Origin: Gammaproteobacteria bacterium
GTDB lineage: Bacteria; Pseudomonadota; Gammaproteobacteria; Chromatiales; Chromatiaceae
Assembly (NCBI GenBank): GCA_024277555.1
Contig: JAJRUY010000159.1
Location: 1 to 8,414 of the forward strand
Direction of reading: 5' to 3'
DNA length: 8,414 nucleotides
Shown: in pieces, positions 1 to 5,588 of the stretch
How the letters are laid out: each line of letters opens with the position of its first letter
How positions within the stretch are numbered: the first letter of the stretch is position 1
The notes under the pieces: generated by a model
What the model was told of the DNA's origin: nothing
The model's input: only the letters and a program-made list of their open reading frames with translations
Database searches by the model: none
Program-made: the position numbers and the translations under genes

Positions 1-103
1 GAACAGCCTGCAAGCCGATGAATGACATCGACTTTTGCCCGCTCGAACAATCTGAACGAAAATCTCTCCGGGAAAAATCTGGATTCCGGTGAAACATGCG
101 GGC
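1..103. other. Fragment of a possible mobile element entering from the left
   Basis: No gene is supported here. The right end of this stretch (88-102, GGTGAAACATGCGGG) matches the terminal repeat of the neighbouring element (GGTGAGAAATGCGGG, 269-283) at 13 of 15 positions. I therefore infer that an element, or the remnant of one, ends here and continues past the left edge of the window. The minus strand has short open frames, but none shows a recognisable transposase motif. Assignment to any IS family is not possible from 100 bases. Confidence 0.35.
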
Positions 104-121
104 TAACCCGCATTTCTCACC
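88..121. repeat. Imperfect palindrome formed by two abutting element ends
   Basis: Arms 88-102 and 107-121 pair at 13 of 15 positions around a 4-base centre (CTAA, 103-106). The right arm is also the left terminal repeat of the MITE-like element at 104-286. The palindrome is thus best explained as two related terminal repeats placed end to end. A transcription terminator is less likely, since no T-tract follows on either strand. Confidence 0.55.
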
Positions 122-286
122 AGGCCAGAAGCACGTTATGGAAAAAGATTGATGATTTAGTCTGTTACCAATAATCAGACAATTGCCAACATCTTCAGCC
201 TGTCCTGTTCGGGTTTCCGCCCGATCTGGCGGCGCATTTTGCCCAATCGACCGGAATTTCCGAACCCCGGTGAGAAATGCGGGCTA
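104..286. mobile_element. MITE-like element (internally deleted IS relative), 183 bp
   Basis: The element is bounded by inverted repeats: 107-121 and 269-283 are perfect reverse complements over 15 bases, and 104-121 against 269-286 match at 17 of 18. It encodes no transposase. Its interior (135-248) is about 94% identical to 8284-8396 at the right edge of the window, where a related end (8182-8200) is also present. The flanks outside the 15-bp core are CTAA and CTAT, which is not a perfect target duplication. The ends recall those I associate with IS1380-type elements, but that family assignment is a guess. Confidence 0.55.
135..248. repeat. Direct repeat, copy 1 (partner at 8284-8396)
   Basis: This segment aligns to 8284-8396 with six substitutions (158, 198, 218, 227, 233, 245) and one extra A in the run near 141-145. 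Both copies have the same orientation, offset by about 8.15 kb. Similarity stops near 249 on the right and at 135 on the left. Copy 1 lies only 13 bases from its terminal repeat, while copy 2 is 83 bases from its own. One copy has therefore lost or gained about 70 bases of subterminal sequence. Confidence 0.85.
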
Positions 287-496
287 TGATCTTGGCGCCA
301 TGAAAGGCCACAATAAGTTGCATCCAAGGTTTCAATACGGACGCTGTTGGAAAGAAAAACGACAATGGGAGTATAGGCGTTAGCAGGCACAAGAGTCCAA
401 GGAAGAGGATCATCATTTTGCAATGATCATGGCCTGCATAAGCTATAGTGGATAAACTAAGAGCAATGCCCTCAGCCATCTACCCTCACTTAAATA
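287..496. other. No supported gene between element debris and tRNA-Ser
   Basis: I find no convincing gene in this stretch. The best candidate is a minus-strand frame starting at ATG 477-479, with a GAGGG a few bases upstream and a hydrophobic run in its first half (MMILFLGLLCLLTPILPL). It continues through the terminal repeat at 269-286 and ends at 195, inside the MITE-like element. It could be a small membrane-protein gene truncated by the insertion, or chance. No terminator follows the tRNA 3' end. Confidence 0.4.
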
Positions 497-586
497 TGGC
501 GGAGAGCGAGGGATTCGAACCCTCGATACGCGTTAACGTATACACCCTTAGCAGGGGTGCGCCTTCAGCCACTCGGCCAGCTCTCC
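497..586 (-). tRNA. tRNA-Ser (anticodon GCU)
   Basis: The minus strand from 586 to 497 folds as a 90-nt class II tRNA. The acceptor stem is GGAGAGC/GCTCTCC with discriminator G, and the CCA end is encoded (499-497). The anticodon stem CACCC/GGGTG encloses loop CTGCTAA, giving anticodon GCT (550-552), which reads AGC/AGU serine codons. The T arm is GAGGG-TTCGAAT-CCCTC. A long variable arm (ATACG-TTAACG-CGTAT) is typical of tRNA-Ser. The gene lies 170 bases downstream of csrA on the same strand, the arrangement seen in many Gammaproteobacteria, where this serine tRNA follows csrA/rsmA. It may be processed from a csrA transcript or have its own weak promoter in 587-640. Confidence 0.97.
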
Positions 587-637
587 TGGTTAAACTTGTG
601 CGCAGTGCTTAACAAGCCTGCGTCTCGTGCAGGGGGT

Positions 638-688
638 GCGCGTTACTCCGGGCTTCCTGCCCTTCGCCCCTGCGGGGTCGGCTGACGC
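638..688. repeat. GC-rich multi-hairpin unit between csrA and tRNA-Ser
   Basis: Two adjacent small hairpins, GGGC-TTCCT-GCCC (650-662) and CCCC-TGC-GGGG (667-677), are enclosed by imperfect complementary arms (about 640-650, GCGTTACTCCG type, and 679-688, CGGCTGACGC). The whole can be drawn as a three-way junction. A further short hairpin, CCTGC/GCAGG, lies at 617-633. The composition is higher in GC than the surrounding spacer. It resembles dispersed intergenic palindromic units of Gammaproteobacteria, but only one copy is visible here, so repeat status is inferred. Confidence 0.4.
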
Positions 689-708
689 CGATCATGTACT
701 CCCAGCCG

Positions 709-749
709 TTTCAAGGGCGGCCAATTCTAGCCACCCTTGAAGTTTTTTT
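709..749 (+). terminator. Strong hairpin with T7 tract on the plus strand, just downstream of csrA
   Basis: Arms 710-721 and 730-741 form a 12-bp stem around an 8-base loop. A run of seven T follows directly on the plus strand (743-749), so it reads as an intrinsic terminator for rightward transcription. In the leftward (csrA) direction the only mismatch (718/733) becomes a G-U pair and the stem is complete, but no U-tract follows. It could stabilise the csrA mRNA 3' end, and at the same time block antisense transcription from entering csrA. No plus-strand gene is present upstream in the window. Confidence 0.5.
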
Positions 750-756
750 CCAGCAC

Positions 757-984
757 TTATTCCTCTTTTTCAAGCGCAGGCTCTGCCTCCTCCTGCGAAC
801 CAGATCCGCTCTCCTCTGCCTGCTCTGCTTTAATGCGTTCGTAAATTTCCTCCCGGTGTACGGAAATATCCCGAGGGGCATTCACACCGATGCGCACCTG
901 GTTGCCTTTAACACCCAGCACCGTAACGGTTACATCATCTCCTATCATCAGAGTTTCACCAACCCTGCGAGTCAGTATCAACAT
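757..984 (-). CDS. csrA: Carbon storage regulator CsrA (RsmA), with acidic C-terminal tail
   Basis: This is a small homodimeric RNA-binding protein that controls translation and stability of target mRNAs by binding GGA motifs near ribosome binding sites. The 75-residue product starts MLILTRRVGETLMIGDDV and carries the conserved features of the family: the N-terminal strand with L4/R6/R7, the GVKGNQVRIG core, and the C-terminal RNA-contacting VHREEIY with R44. Typical CsrA proteins have about 60-65 residues. Here residues 53-75 extend as a Glu/Ser-rich acidic tail (EESGSGSQEEAEPALEKEE), which is variable in the family. The start is ATG, with AGGAG 10 bases upstream and AGGAA immediately before. 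It lies 155 bases downstream of lysC with a promoter candidate in between, and is followed by a hairpin and tRNA-Ser. The identification is secure. Confidence 0.97.
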   Translation of the reverse strand: MLILTRRVGETLMIGDDVTVTVLGVKGNQVRIGVNAPRDISVHREEIYERIKAEQAEESGSGSQEEAEPALEKEE

Positions 985-987
985 GAT

Positions 988-1029
988 TCCTATTCTCCTA
1001 ATGTTCTTGCACCAACTTCACTTTGTTCC
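988..1029 (-). promoter_or_regulatory. csrA leader with three GGA motifs, possible autoregulatory sites
   Basis: The csrA 5' leader contains GGA at 988-990, 996-998 and 1027-1029 (read on the minus strand). The two proximal ones lie in or next to the ribosome binding site. CsrA family proteins bind GGA motifs, often in pairs, and repress their own mRNA in E. coli. The motif positions are seen directly; autoregulation is inferred. Confidence 0.35.
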
Positions 1030-1078
1030 TGGAAGCGGCAACAGTAATAAACAAGCCAAGTTTTTCGCGTATTCAATA

Positions 1079-1106
1079 AATATAGCGAACAGGCGAATTT
1101 TATCAG
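1079..1106 (-). promoter_or_regulatory. Candidate sigma-70 promoter for csrA
   Basis: On the minus strand, CTGATA (1101-1106, 4/6 match to the -35 consensus) and TATATT (1079-1084, 5/6 match to the -10 consensus) are separated by 16 bases. Transcription would begin near 1072, leaving a leader of about 88 bases before the csrA ATG. The location in the only sizeable gap between lysC and csrA supports it. Confidence 0.4.
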
Positions 1107-1139
1107 TAGATCACCTAGATAAGAACCCTGGATATCAAT

Positions 1140-2363
1140 TTATGTTTCAATCTTATCCAGATCAAAGGCTTCGTGCAGGGTGCGAACCCCAAGCTCCAGA
1201 TACTTTTCATCCACAATGACAGAAATCTTGATTTCCGAGGTGGATATCATCTGGATGTTAATCTGCTCCCTGGAAAGCGCCTTGAACATATTGCTGGCGA
1301 TAGCCGCGTGGGAACGCATACCCACACCCACCAGGGCTATTTTTACGATTTTATCATCCGATTCCACTTCCCTTGCGCCCAGGTCTTTCGCAGTTTTCTG
1401 CAGAATTTCCAGTGCCTTAGGAAGATCACTGCGGTGTACTGTGAAGGTGAAATCGGTTGTATCATCCTTGCCGATGTTTTGCACGATCATGTCCACTTCG
1501 ATATTGGCTTCCCCCACCGGCCCCAGGATTTGATAGGCCACACCTGGATGGTCAGGTACACCCCTGATAGTCAGTTTGGCTTCATCACGGCTGAACGCAA
1601 TACCTGCAATTTTCGCCTTTTCCACGTCTTTTTCCTCCAGGGTTATGAGGGTACCCTCTCCTTCTTCAAAACTGGACAGCACACGCAGGGGAACATTGTA
1701 CTTCCCCGCAAATTCGACCGAGCGGATTTGCAATACCTTGGAACCGGAGCTGGCCAGTTCGAGCATTTCCTCGAAAGTGATACGATCCAGCTTGCGGGCA
1801 TTTGGTTCGACACGGGGATCGGTGGTGTACACACCGTTCACGTCGGTAAAGATCTGACACTCGTCAGCTTTCAGTGCCGCTGCCATGGCGACAGCTGTGG
1901 TATCCGAGCCTCCCCTTCCCAAGGTGGTGATATTCCCGTCCGGGTCCGTCCCCTGAAATCCCGCCACTACCACGACGCGGCCGGCATCCAGATCAGCTCG
2001 CACCCGGCTGCCTTCGATATCCACGATACGCGCCTTGCTGTGCGCATTGTCGGTACGAATACAAACCTGCCCGCCGGTGTAGGAGCGCGCTTCCACACCC
2101 AGCCGTTGCAAAGCCATGGAAAGCAGGGAGATGGTCACCTGCTCCCCCGTGGACAGGAGCACATCCATTTCCCTGGCACTGGGATGGGGAGTGATTTCCT
2201 GCGCAAGATCTATCAGCCGGTTGGTTTCGCCAGACATGGCGGAAACGACCACCACGACCTGATCGCCACTATCATGATAGCGCTTTACTTTATTGGCTAC
2301 GGCCAGTATGCGCTCGGCACTGCCCACGGAAGTACCACCATATTTTTGTACGATCAATGCCAT
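1140..2363 (-). CDS. lysC: Aspartokinase (LysC type, two C-terminal ACT domains)
   Basis: It phosphorylates L-aspartate with ATP to give aspartyl phosphate, the first step towards lysine, threonine, methionine and diaminopimelate. The 407-residue product begins MALIVQKYGGTSVGS, with the kinase signature KYGGTSV at 7-13. It continues with VVVVSAMSGETNRL (36-50), STGEQV (71-76), and FQGTDPDGNITTLGRGGSDTTA (136-157) in the catalytic domain. The regulatory part (about 262-405) consists of two ACT-type modules, as in feedback-inhibited enzymes. The length fits the monofunctional family of about 405-412 residues. I chose ATG 2361-2363 because the family begins at this MALIVQKYGG and a GGGAAG lies 8 bases upstream. 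A longer open frame upstream overlaps alaS and has no family match. The start is 13 bases after the alaS stop, implying one transcript. An internal start for a beta subunit is listed separately. Confidence 0.96.
   Translation of the reverse strand: MALIVQKYGGTSVGSAERILAVANKVKRYHDSGDQVVVVVSAMSGETNRLIDLAQEITPHPSAREMDVLLSTGEQVTISLLSMALQRLGVEARSYTGGQVCIRTDNAHSKARIVDIEGSRVRADLDAGRVVVVAGFQGTDPDGNITTLGRGGSDTTAVAMAAALKADECQIFTDVNGVYTTDPRVEPNARKLDRITFEEMLELASSGSKVLQIRSVEFAGKYNVPLRVLSSFEEGEGTLITLEEKDVEKAKIAGIAFSRDEAKLTIRGVPDHPGVAYQILGPVGEANIEVDMIVQNIGKDDTTDFTFTVHRSDLPKALEILQKTAKDLGAREVESDDKIVKIALVGVGMRSHAAIASNMFKALSREQINIQMISTSEIKISVIVDEKYLELGVRTLHEAFDLDKIET
1623..1638 (-). promoter_or_regulatory. Internal Shine-Dalgarno and GTG within lysC (possible beta-subunit start)
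   Basis: Read on the minus strand, GGAGGA (1633-1638) is followed 7 bases later by an in-frame GTG (1623-1625, codon 247 of lysC). Translation from here would give 161 residues (247-407) comprising just the two ACT modules. Some aspartokinases, such as B. subtilis AKII and the C. glutamicum enzyme, make an alpha2beta2 complex from exactly this kind of in-frame internal start. The signal is seen directly; its use is inferred. Confidence 0.5.
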
Positions 2364-2376
2364 GACAAGCTTCCCA

Positions 2377-5013
2377 TTATAACGAGAGCCGTTCTTTGGC
2401 CCAGCCTTCCACCGAGGCCAACGCCTGCTGCAATGCTTCTGGTTTGGTGCCGCCCGCCTGAGCCATGTCCGGGCGCCCGCCACCTTTTCCGCCTACCTGC
2501 TGAGCCACCATTTTTATCAGCTCACCGGCCTTGATTCTGTCGGTTCTGTCCTTGGTGACACCGGCAACCAGGCTGACTTTTCCATCCTGCACCGCCGACA
2601 GGACGATAACCGCCGACCCCAACTTGTTTTTGAGTTGATCCAGGGTGTCGCGCAAGGTTTTGACATCCGCACCTTCCAGAGTCGCCGCCAGCACTTTGGT
2701 ATCGCCAATTTTCAGAGCCTGGCCTGCAAGATCAGAACCGGCTGCGGATGCCAGCTTTGCTTTCAAACGGGTAATTTCCTTTTCCTGCTGACGGGATTTT
2801 TCCACCAGGGAATGGACTTTTTCTTCCATGTCGTCCTGACCGGATTTGACCAGGGAGGCAATATGCTGCAAACGCTGTTCCGCCTGCTCCACCCAGCGCA
2901 CGGCATGCTCGCCGGTGACAGCTTCTATGCGCCTCACCCCGGAGGCGATGCCGCTTTCGCTGGTAATTTTGAACAGGCCAATGTCGCCCACAGCCTTGAC
3001 ATGGGTTCCCCCGCACAACTCTGTGGAAAAATCGCCCATGCGTAAAACCCGCACCTGATCATCATACTTTTCTCCAAACAAGGCCAGAGCGCCAGCTTGC
3101 TTGGCATCTTCCAGAGCCATGATGCGCGTCTCGACCACATAATTGTTGCGGATCTGCTCATTTACCAGACGTTCGATGGCACTGAGCTGCTCCTGATCAA
3201 GAGGCTCGAAATGGGCGAAATCAAAGCGCAGCCTTTGCGCATCCACCAATGAACCTTTTTGCTGCACATGGTCTCCCAGCACTTGCCGCAGGGCAGCGTG
3301 AAGCAAATGTGTGGCGGAGTGATTCAGGGCGATGCGACTGCGGCTTTCCTTGTCCACTTCAGCCAATACGGCATCTCCGACGTGCAGCTCTCCCCGAATG
3401 ACCTTGCCGATATGCCCGAAAACCGAGCCGCCCTGTTTGCGCGTATCCTGTACTTCAAAGCTTGTATCTTCGCCCATTACAGACAACTGGCCGCAATCAC
3501 CGACCTGTCCGCCGGATTCGGCATAAAACGGGGTCTTGTCCAGCACCACCATGCCTTCCTCATTCTCGGCCAACACTTCTATTGATTCTCCGTCACGGAA
3601 CAACCCGATCACGGTTGCTTCTTCGCGCAGCCGCTCATAGCCGGTGAAATCGGTAACCCCATCCAGGGCAATCTGTGCCTGCTGCTCAACACCAAATTGG
3701 CTGGCAGCCCTGGCTCGCGCCCGCTGGGCTTCCATTTCCCGGTCAAATCCAGCCTCATCAATCTGCAGATTCCGTTCCCTGGCGATATCAGCAGTCAGAT
3801 CCGCAGGAAAACCATAGGTGTCATACAGCTTGAACACCAGTTCCCCGGGAATCACCTTGCCAGACATGCCGGCAATGGCGTCTTCCAGAATTTTCATGCC
3901 CTGTTCGATAGTTTCAGCAAAACGCTCTTCTTCTACTTTGAGAACACGCATCACCATGTCTCTTGCCTTGGCCAACTCAGGATATGCTGCGCCCATTTGC
4001 TCGATCAGGGCATCCACCAGCAAATAGAAAAAGGGCTGTTTCTGCCCCAACTGGTAGCCATGGCGAATGGCGCGGCGGATGATGCGGCGCAGCACATAGC
4101 CACGGCCTTCATTGGCGGGGGTTACACCATCGACAATGAGAAAGGCGCAAGAACGGATATGATCAGCGATCACGCGCAGGGATTTGCTTTCCAGGTCTGA
4201 TGTGCCAGTAACCTGCGCTGCCGCATGGATCAGCGCCTGGAAAAGGTCGATTTCATAATTGGAATGCACGCCTTGCATTACTGCCGCCAGCCGCTCCAGC
4301 CCCATGCCTGTATCTACGGAAGGCTTGGGCAGTGGGCTCATGTTCCCTTCGGCATCCCGGTTATATTGCATGAACACCAGGTTCCAGATTTCTATATAGC
4401 GGTCACCATCTTCTTCGGGCGTTCCGGGAGGGCCGCCTTCCACTTCTTCCCCGTGGTCATAGAAAATTTCCGAGCATGGGCCACAAGGGCCGGTATCACC
4501 CATGGTCCAGAAATTGTCACTTTCGTAGGGCTTGCCTCCGGGCTTGTCGCCAATACGGCTGAAGCGGCTGGCATCCACACCAATTTCCTGCAGCCAGATA
4601 GCCGCCGCTTCCTCATCCTGATCGTAGACGGTGATCCAGAGTTTTTCAGGGGACAGCCCCATGGTTTTGGTGAGAAACTCCCACGCAAATTCGATTGCTT
4701 CGCGCTTGAAGTAGTCACCAAAGCTGAAATTTCCCAGCATTTCAAAAAAGGTATGATGCCGGGCAGTATAGCCAACATTTTCCAGGTCATTGTGCTTGCC
4801 CCCGGCCCGGACGCAACGCTGGGATGAGGCGGCTCGGGTATAGGCGCGCTTTTCCTTGCCAAGAAACAGATCCTTGAACTGCACCATGCCAGCATTGGTA
4901 AACAGGAGAGTGGGGTCATTGGCAGGCACCAAGGAGCTTGACTCCACGATGGTGTGCCCATGATCGGCAAAATAATCAAGAAATGCCTGGCGAATTTCAG
5001 CGCTTGTTTTCAT
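2377..5013 (-). CDS. alaS: Alanyl-tRNA synthetase
   Basis: This cytoplasmic class II synthetase attaches alanine to tRNA-Ala and hydrolyses mischarged Ser/Gly-tRNA-Ala. The product has 878 residues, against 876 in E. coli. The N-terminal catalytic domain opens MKTSAEIRQAFLDYFADHGH, with LVPANDPTLLFTNAGMVQFKD (28-48), motif 2 around RAASSQRCVRAGG (60-72) and HHTFFEMLGNFSFGDYFK (86-103), and motif 3 DTGMGLERLA (234-243). The editing domain has the zinc ligands H565 and H569 (HSATH) and C667 and H671 (CGGTH). The C-terminal C-Ala domain has a coiled-coil-like linker (about 720-760) and the glycine-rich GGKGGGRPDMAQAGG (841-855). ATG 5011-5013 follows GGAAG by 4 bases and matches the family N-terminus. 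The gene has a candidate promoter just upstream and is followed closely by lysC. No truncation is seen. Confidence 0.99.
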   Translation of the reverse strand: MKTSAEIRQAFLDYFADHGHTIVESSSLVPANDPTLLFTNAGMVQFKDLFLGKEKRAYTRAASSQRCVRAGGKHNDLENVGYTARHHTFFEMLGNFSFGDYFKREAIEFAWEFLTKTMGLSPEKLWITVYDQDEEAAAIWLQEIGVDASRFSRIGDKPGGKPYESDNFWTMGDTGPCGPCSEIFYDHGEEVEGGPPGTPEEDGDRYIEIWNLVFMQYNRDAEGNMSPLPKPSVDTGMGLERLAAVMQGVHSNYEIDLFQALIHAAAQVTGTSDLESKSLRVIADHIRSCAFLIVDGVTPANEGRGYVLRRIIRRAIRHGYQLGQKQPFFYLLVDALIEQMGAAYPELAKARDMVMRVLKVEEERFAETIEQGMKILEDAIAGMSGKVIPGELVFKLYDTYGFPADLTADIARERNLQIDEAGFDREMEAQRARARAASQFGVEQQAQIALDGVTDFTGYERLREEATVIGLFRDGESIEVLAENEEGMVVLDKTPFYAESGGQVGDCGQLSVMGEDTSFEVQDTRKQGGSVFGHIGKVIRGELHVGDAVLAEVDKESRSRIALNHSATHLLHAALRQVLGDHVQQKGSLVDAQRLRFDFAHFEPLDQEQLSAIERLVNEQIRNNYVVETRIMALEDAKQAGALALFGEKYDDQVRVLRMGDFSTELCGGTHVKAVGDIGLFKITSESGIASGVRRIEAVTGEHAVRWVEQAEQRLQHIASLVKSGQDDMEEKVHSLVEKSRQQEKEITRLKAKLASAAGSDLAGQALKIGDTKVLAATLEGADVKTLRDTLDQLKNKLGSAVIVLSAVQDGKVSLVAGVTKDRTDRIKAGELIKMVAQQVGGKGGGRPDMAQAGGTKPEALQQALASVEGWAKERLSL

Positions 5014-5045
5014 CTGCTTCCGGTTGGGGTATTACAAGGCGGTAA

Positions 5046-5074
5046 ATGGTATGCAGTCCGGCGCCACTTGTCAC
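5046..5074 (-). promoter_or_regulatory. Candidate sigma-70 promoter for alaS-lysC
   Basis: On the minus strand, GTGACA (5069-5074, 5/6 match to the -35 consensus) and TACCAT (5046-5051, 4/6 match to the -10 consensus) are separated by exactly 17 bases, in the 135-bp gap between recX and alaS. The predicted start near 5039 leaves a leader of about 26 bases. The presence of a gap here, compared with the tight alaS-lysC and recA-recX junctions, supports an independent promoter. Confidence 0.42.
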
Positions 5075-5148
5075 CCTGGAATTGCTCGATATTGCCTGCA
5101 AAATGAGCGATATCAAAAAAAACGGCAGATTTTTCCGGAACCGGAAGC

Positions 5149-5568
5149 TCAGCCAAACAAATATTCGTTGATCATCCAGGACGGGAATCCACGGGAAGAG
5201 AGAAAACGGCCCCTTTTGGCCATCTCCTTACGATCAGCTGGGGGCTGGACGCCAAATTTCCTTTCTGCCACGCCAAGCATAACAGCATGCCAATCCTGCT
5301 CTGCGGCATCCAGCCAGGTGGCGATCAGTTCGTCGGCGATGCCCCTTTCCCGCAGTTCAGAACGAATGCGCAGGGGGCCATAACCTTTGTTACGGCGGGA
5401 ATAGACATATTGCTCGGCAAAGCGGGCATCACTCTGCAGATCCTGTTGCTTCAGGTTCTGCAACACCTGCTGCACTATCTCGAGCTCAAAGCGGCGCAAC
5501 AATTTTTTTTCCAGCTCAAACTGGCTGTGCTCCCGCATGGAGAGCAGATGCTCAGCCGCATGCAACAC
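5149..5568 (-). CDS. recX: Regulatory protein RecX
   Basis: RecX binds RecA filaments and limits their extension, tuning recombination and SOS signalling. The 139-residue product has the helical tandem-repeat pattern of the family: LLSMREHSQFELEKKLLRR (about 8-26), then SDARFAEQYVYSRRNKGYGPLRIRSELRERGI (46-77), whose KGYGP.RIR.EL.ERGI block is diagnostic, then a third module ending RGRFLSSRGFPSWMINEYL. It is somewhat short (E. coli has 166 residues). The GTG at 5566-5568 is the conventional choice, 20 bases after the recA stop and preceded by only a modest GGAAA. A near-perfect GGAGGAG at 5598-5604 instead fits a CTG start at 5590-5592, which would add eight residues and overlap recA by four bases (see findings). 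The family is secure; the start is not. It is probably co-transcribed with recA. Confidence 0.9.
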   Translation of the reverse strand: MLHAAEHLLSMREHSQFELEKKLLRRFELEIVQQVLQNLKQQDLQSDARFAEQYVYSRRNKGYGPLRIRSELRERGIADELIATWLDAAEQDWHAVMLGVAERKFGVQPPADRKEMAKRGRFLSSRGFPSWMINEYLFG

Positions 5569-5588
5569 CTGTTTCCGTTCATCCGGGT

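Noticed and set aside
195..479. Minus-strand open frame starting at ATG 477-479 with a GAGGG upstream and a hydrophobic stretch
   Set aside because: It runs through the terminal repeat into the MITE-like element, has no family resemblance, and competes with other open frames in the same region. A truncated small membrane protein remains possible but unsupported.
2364..2483. Upstream extension of the lysC frame by 40 codons
   Set aside because: It overlaps the alaS 3' end in another frame and its sequence is Arg/Trp-rich shadow translation. The family starts at MALIVQKYGG, where a suitable Shine-Dalgarno is present.
1173..2534. Long plus-strand open frame (453 codons) opposite lysC and the end of alaS
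   Set aside because: It is antisense to clearly identified genes, has no start signal or recognisable domain, and is explained by the codon bias of the genes on the other strand.
5115..5147. Possible intrinsic terminator for recX (T8 on the minus strand at 5115-5122)
   Set aside because: The only stem directly before the T-tract is CGG/CCG (3 bp), too weak. The TTCCGGAA-type palindrome nearby is too far away and has an unworkable loop.
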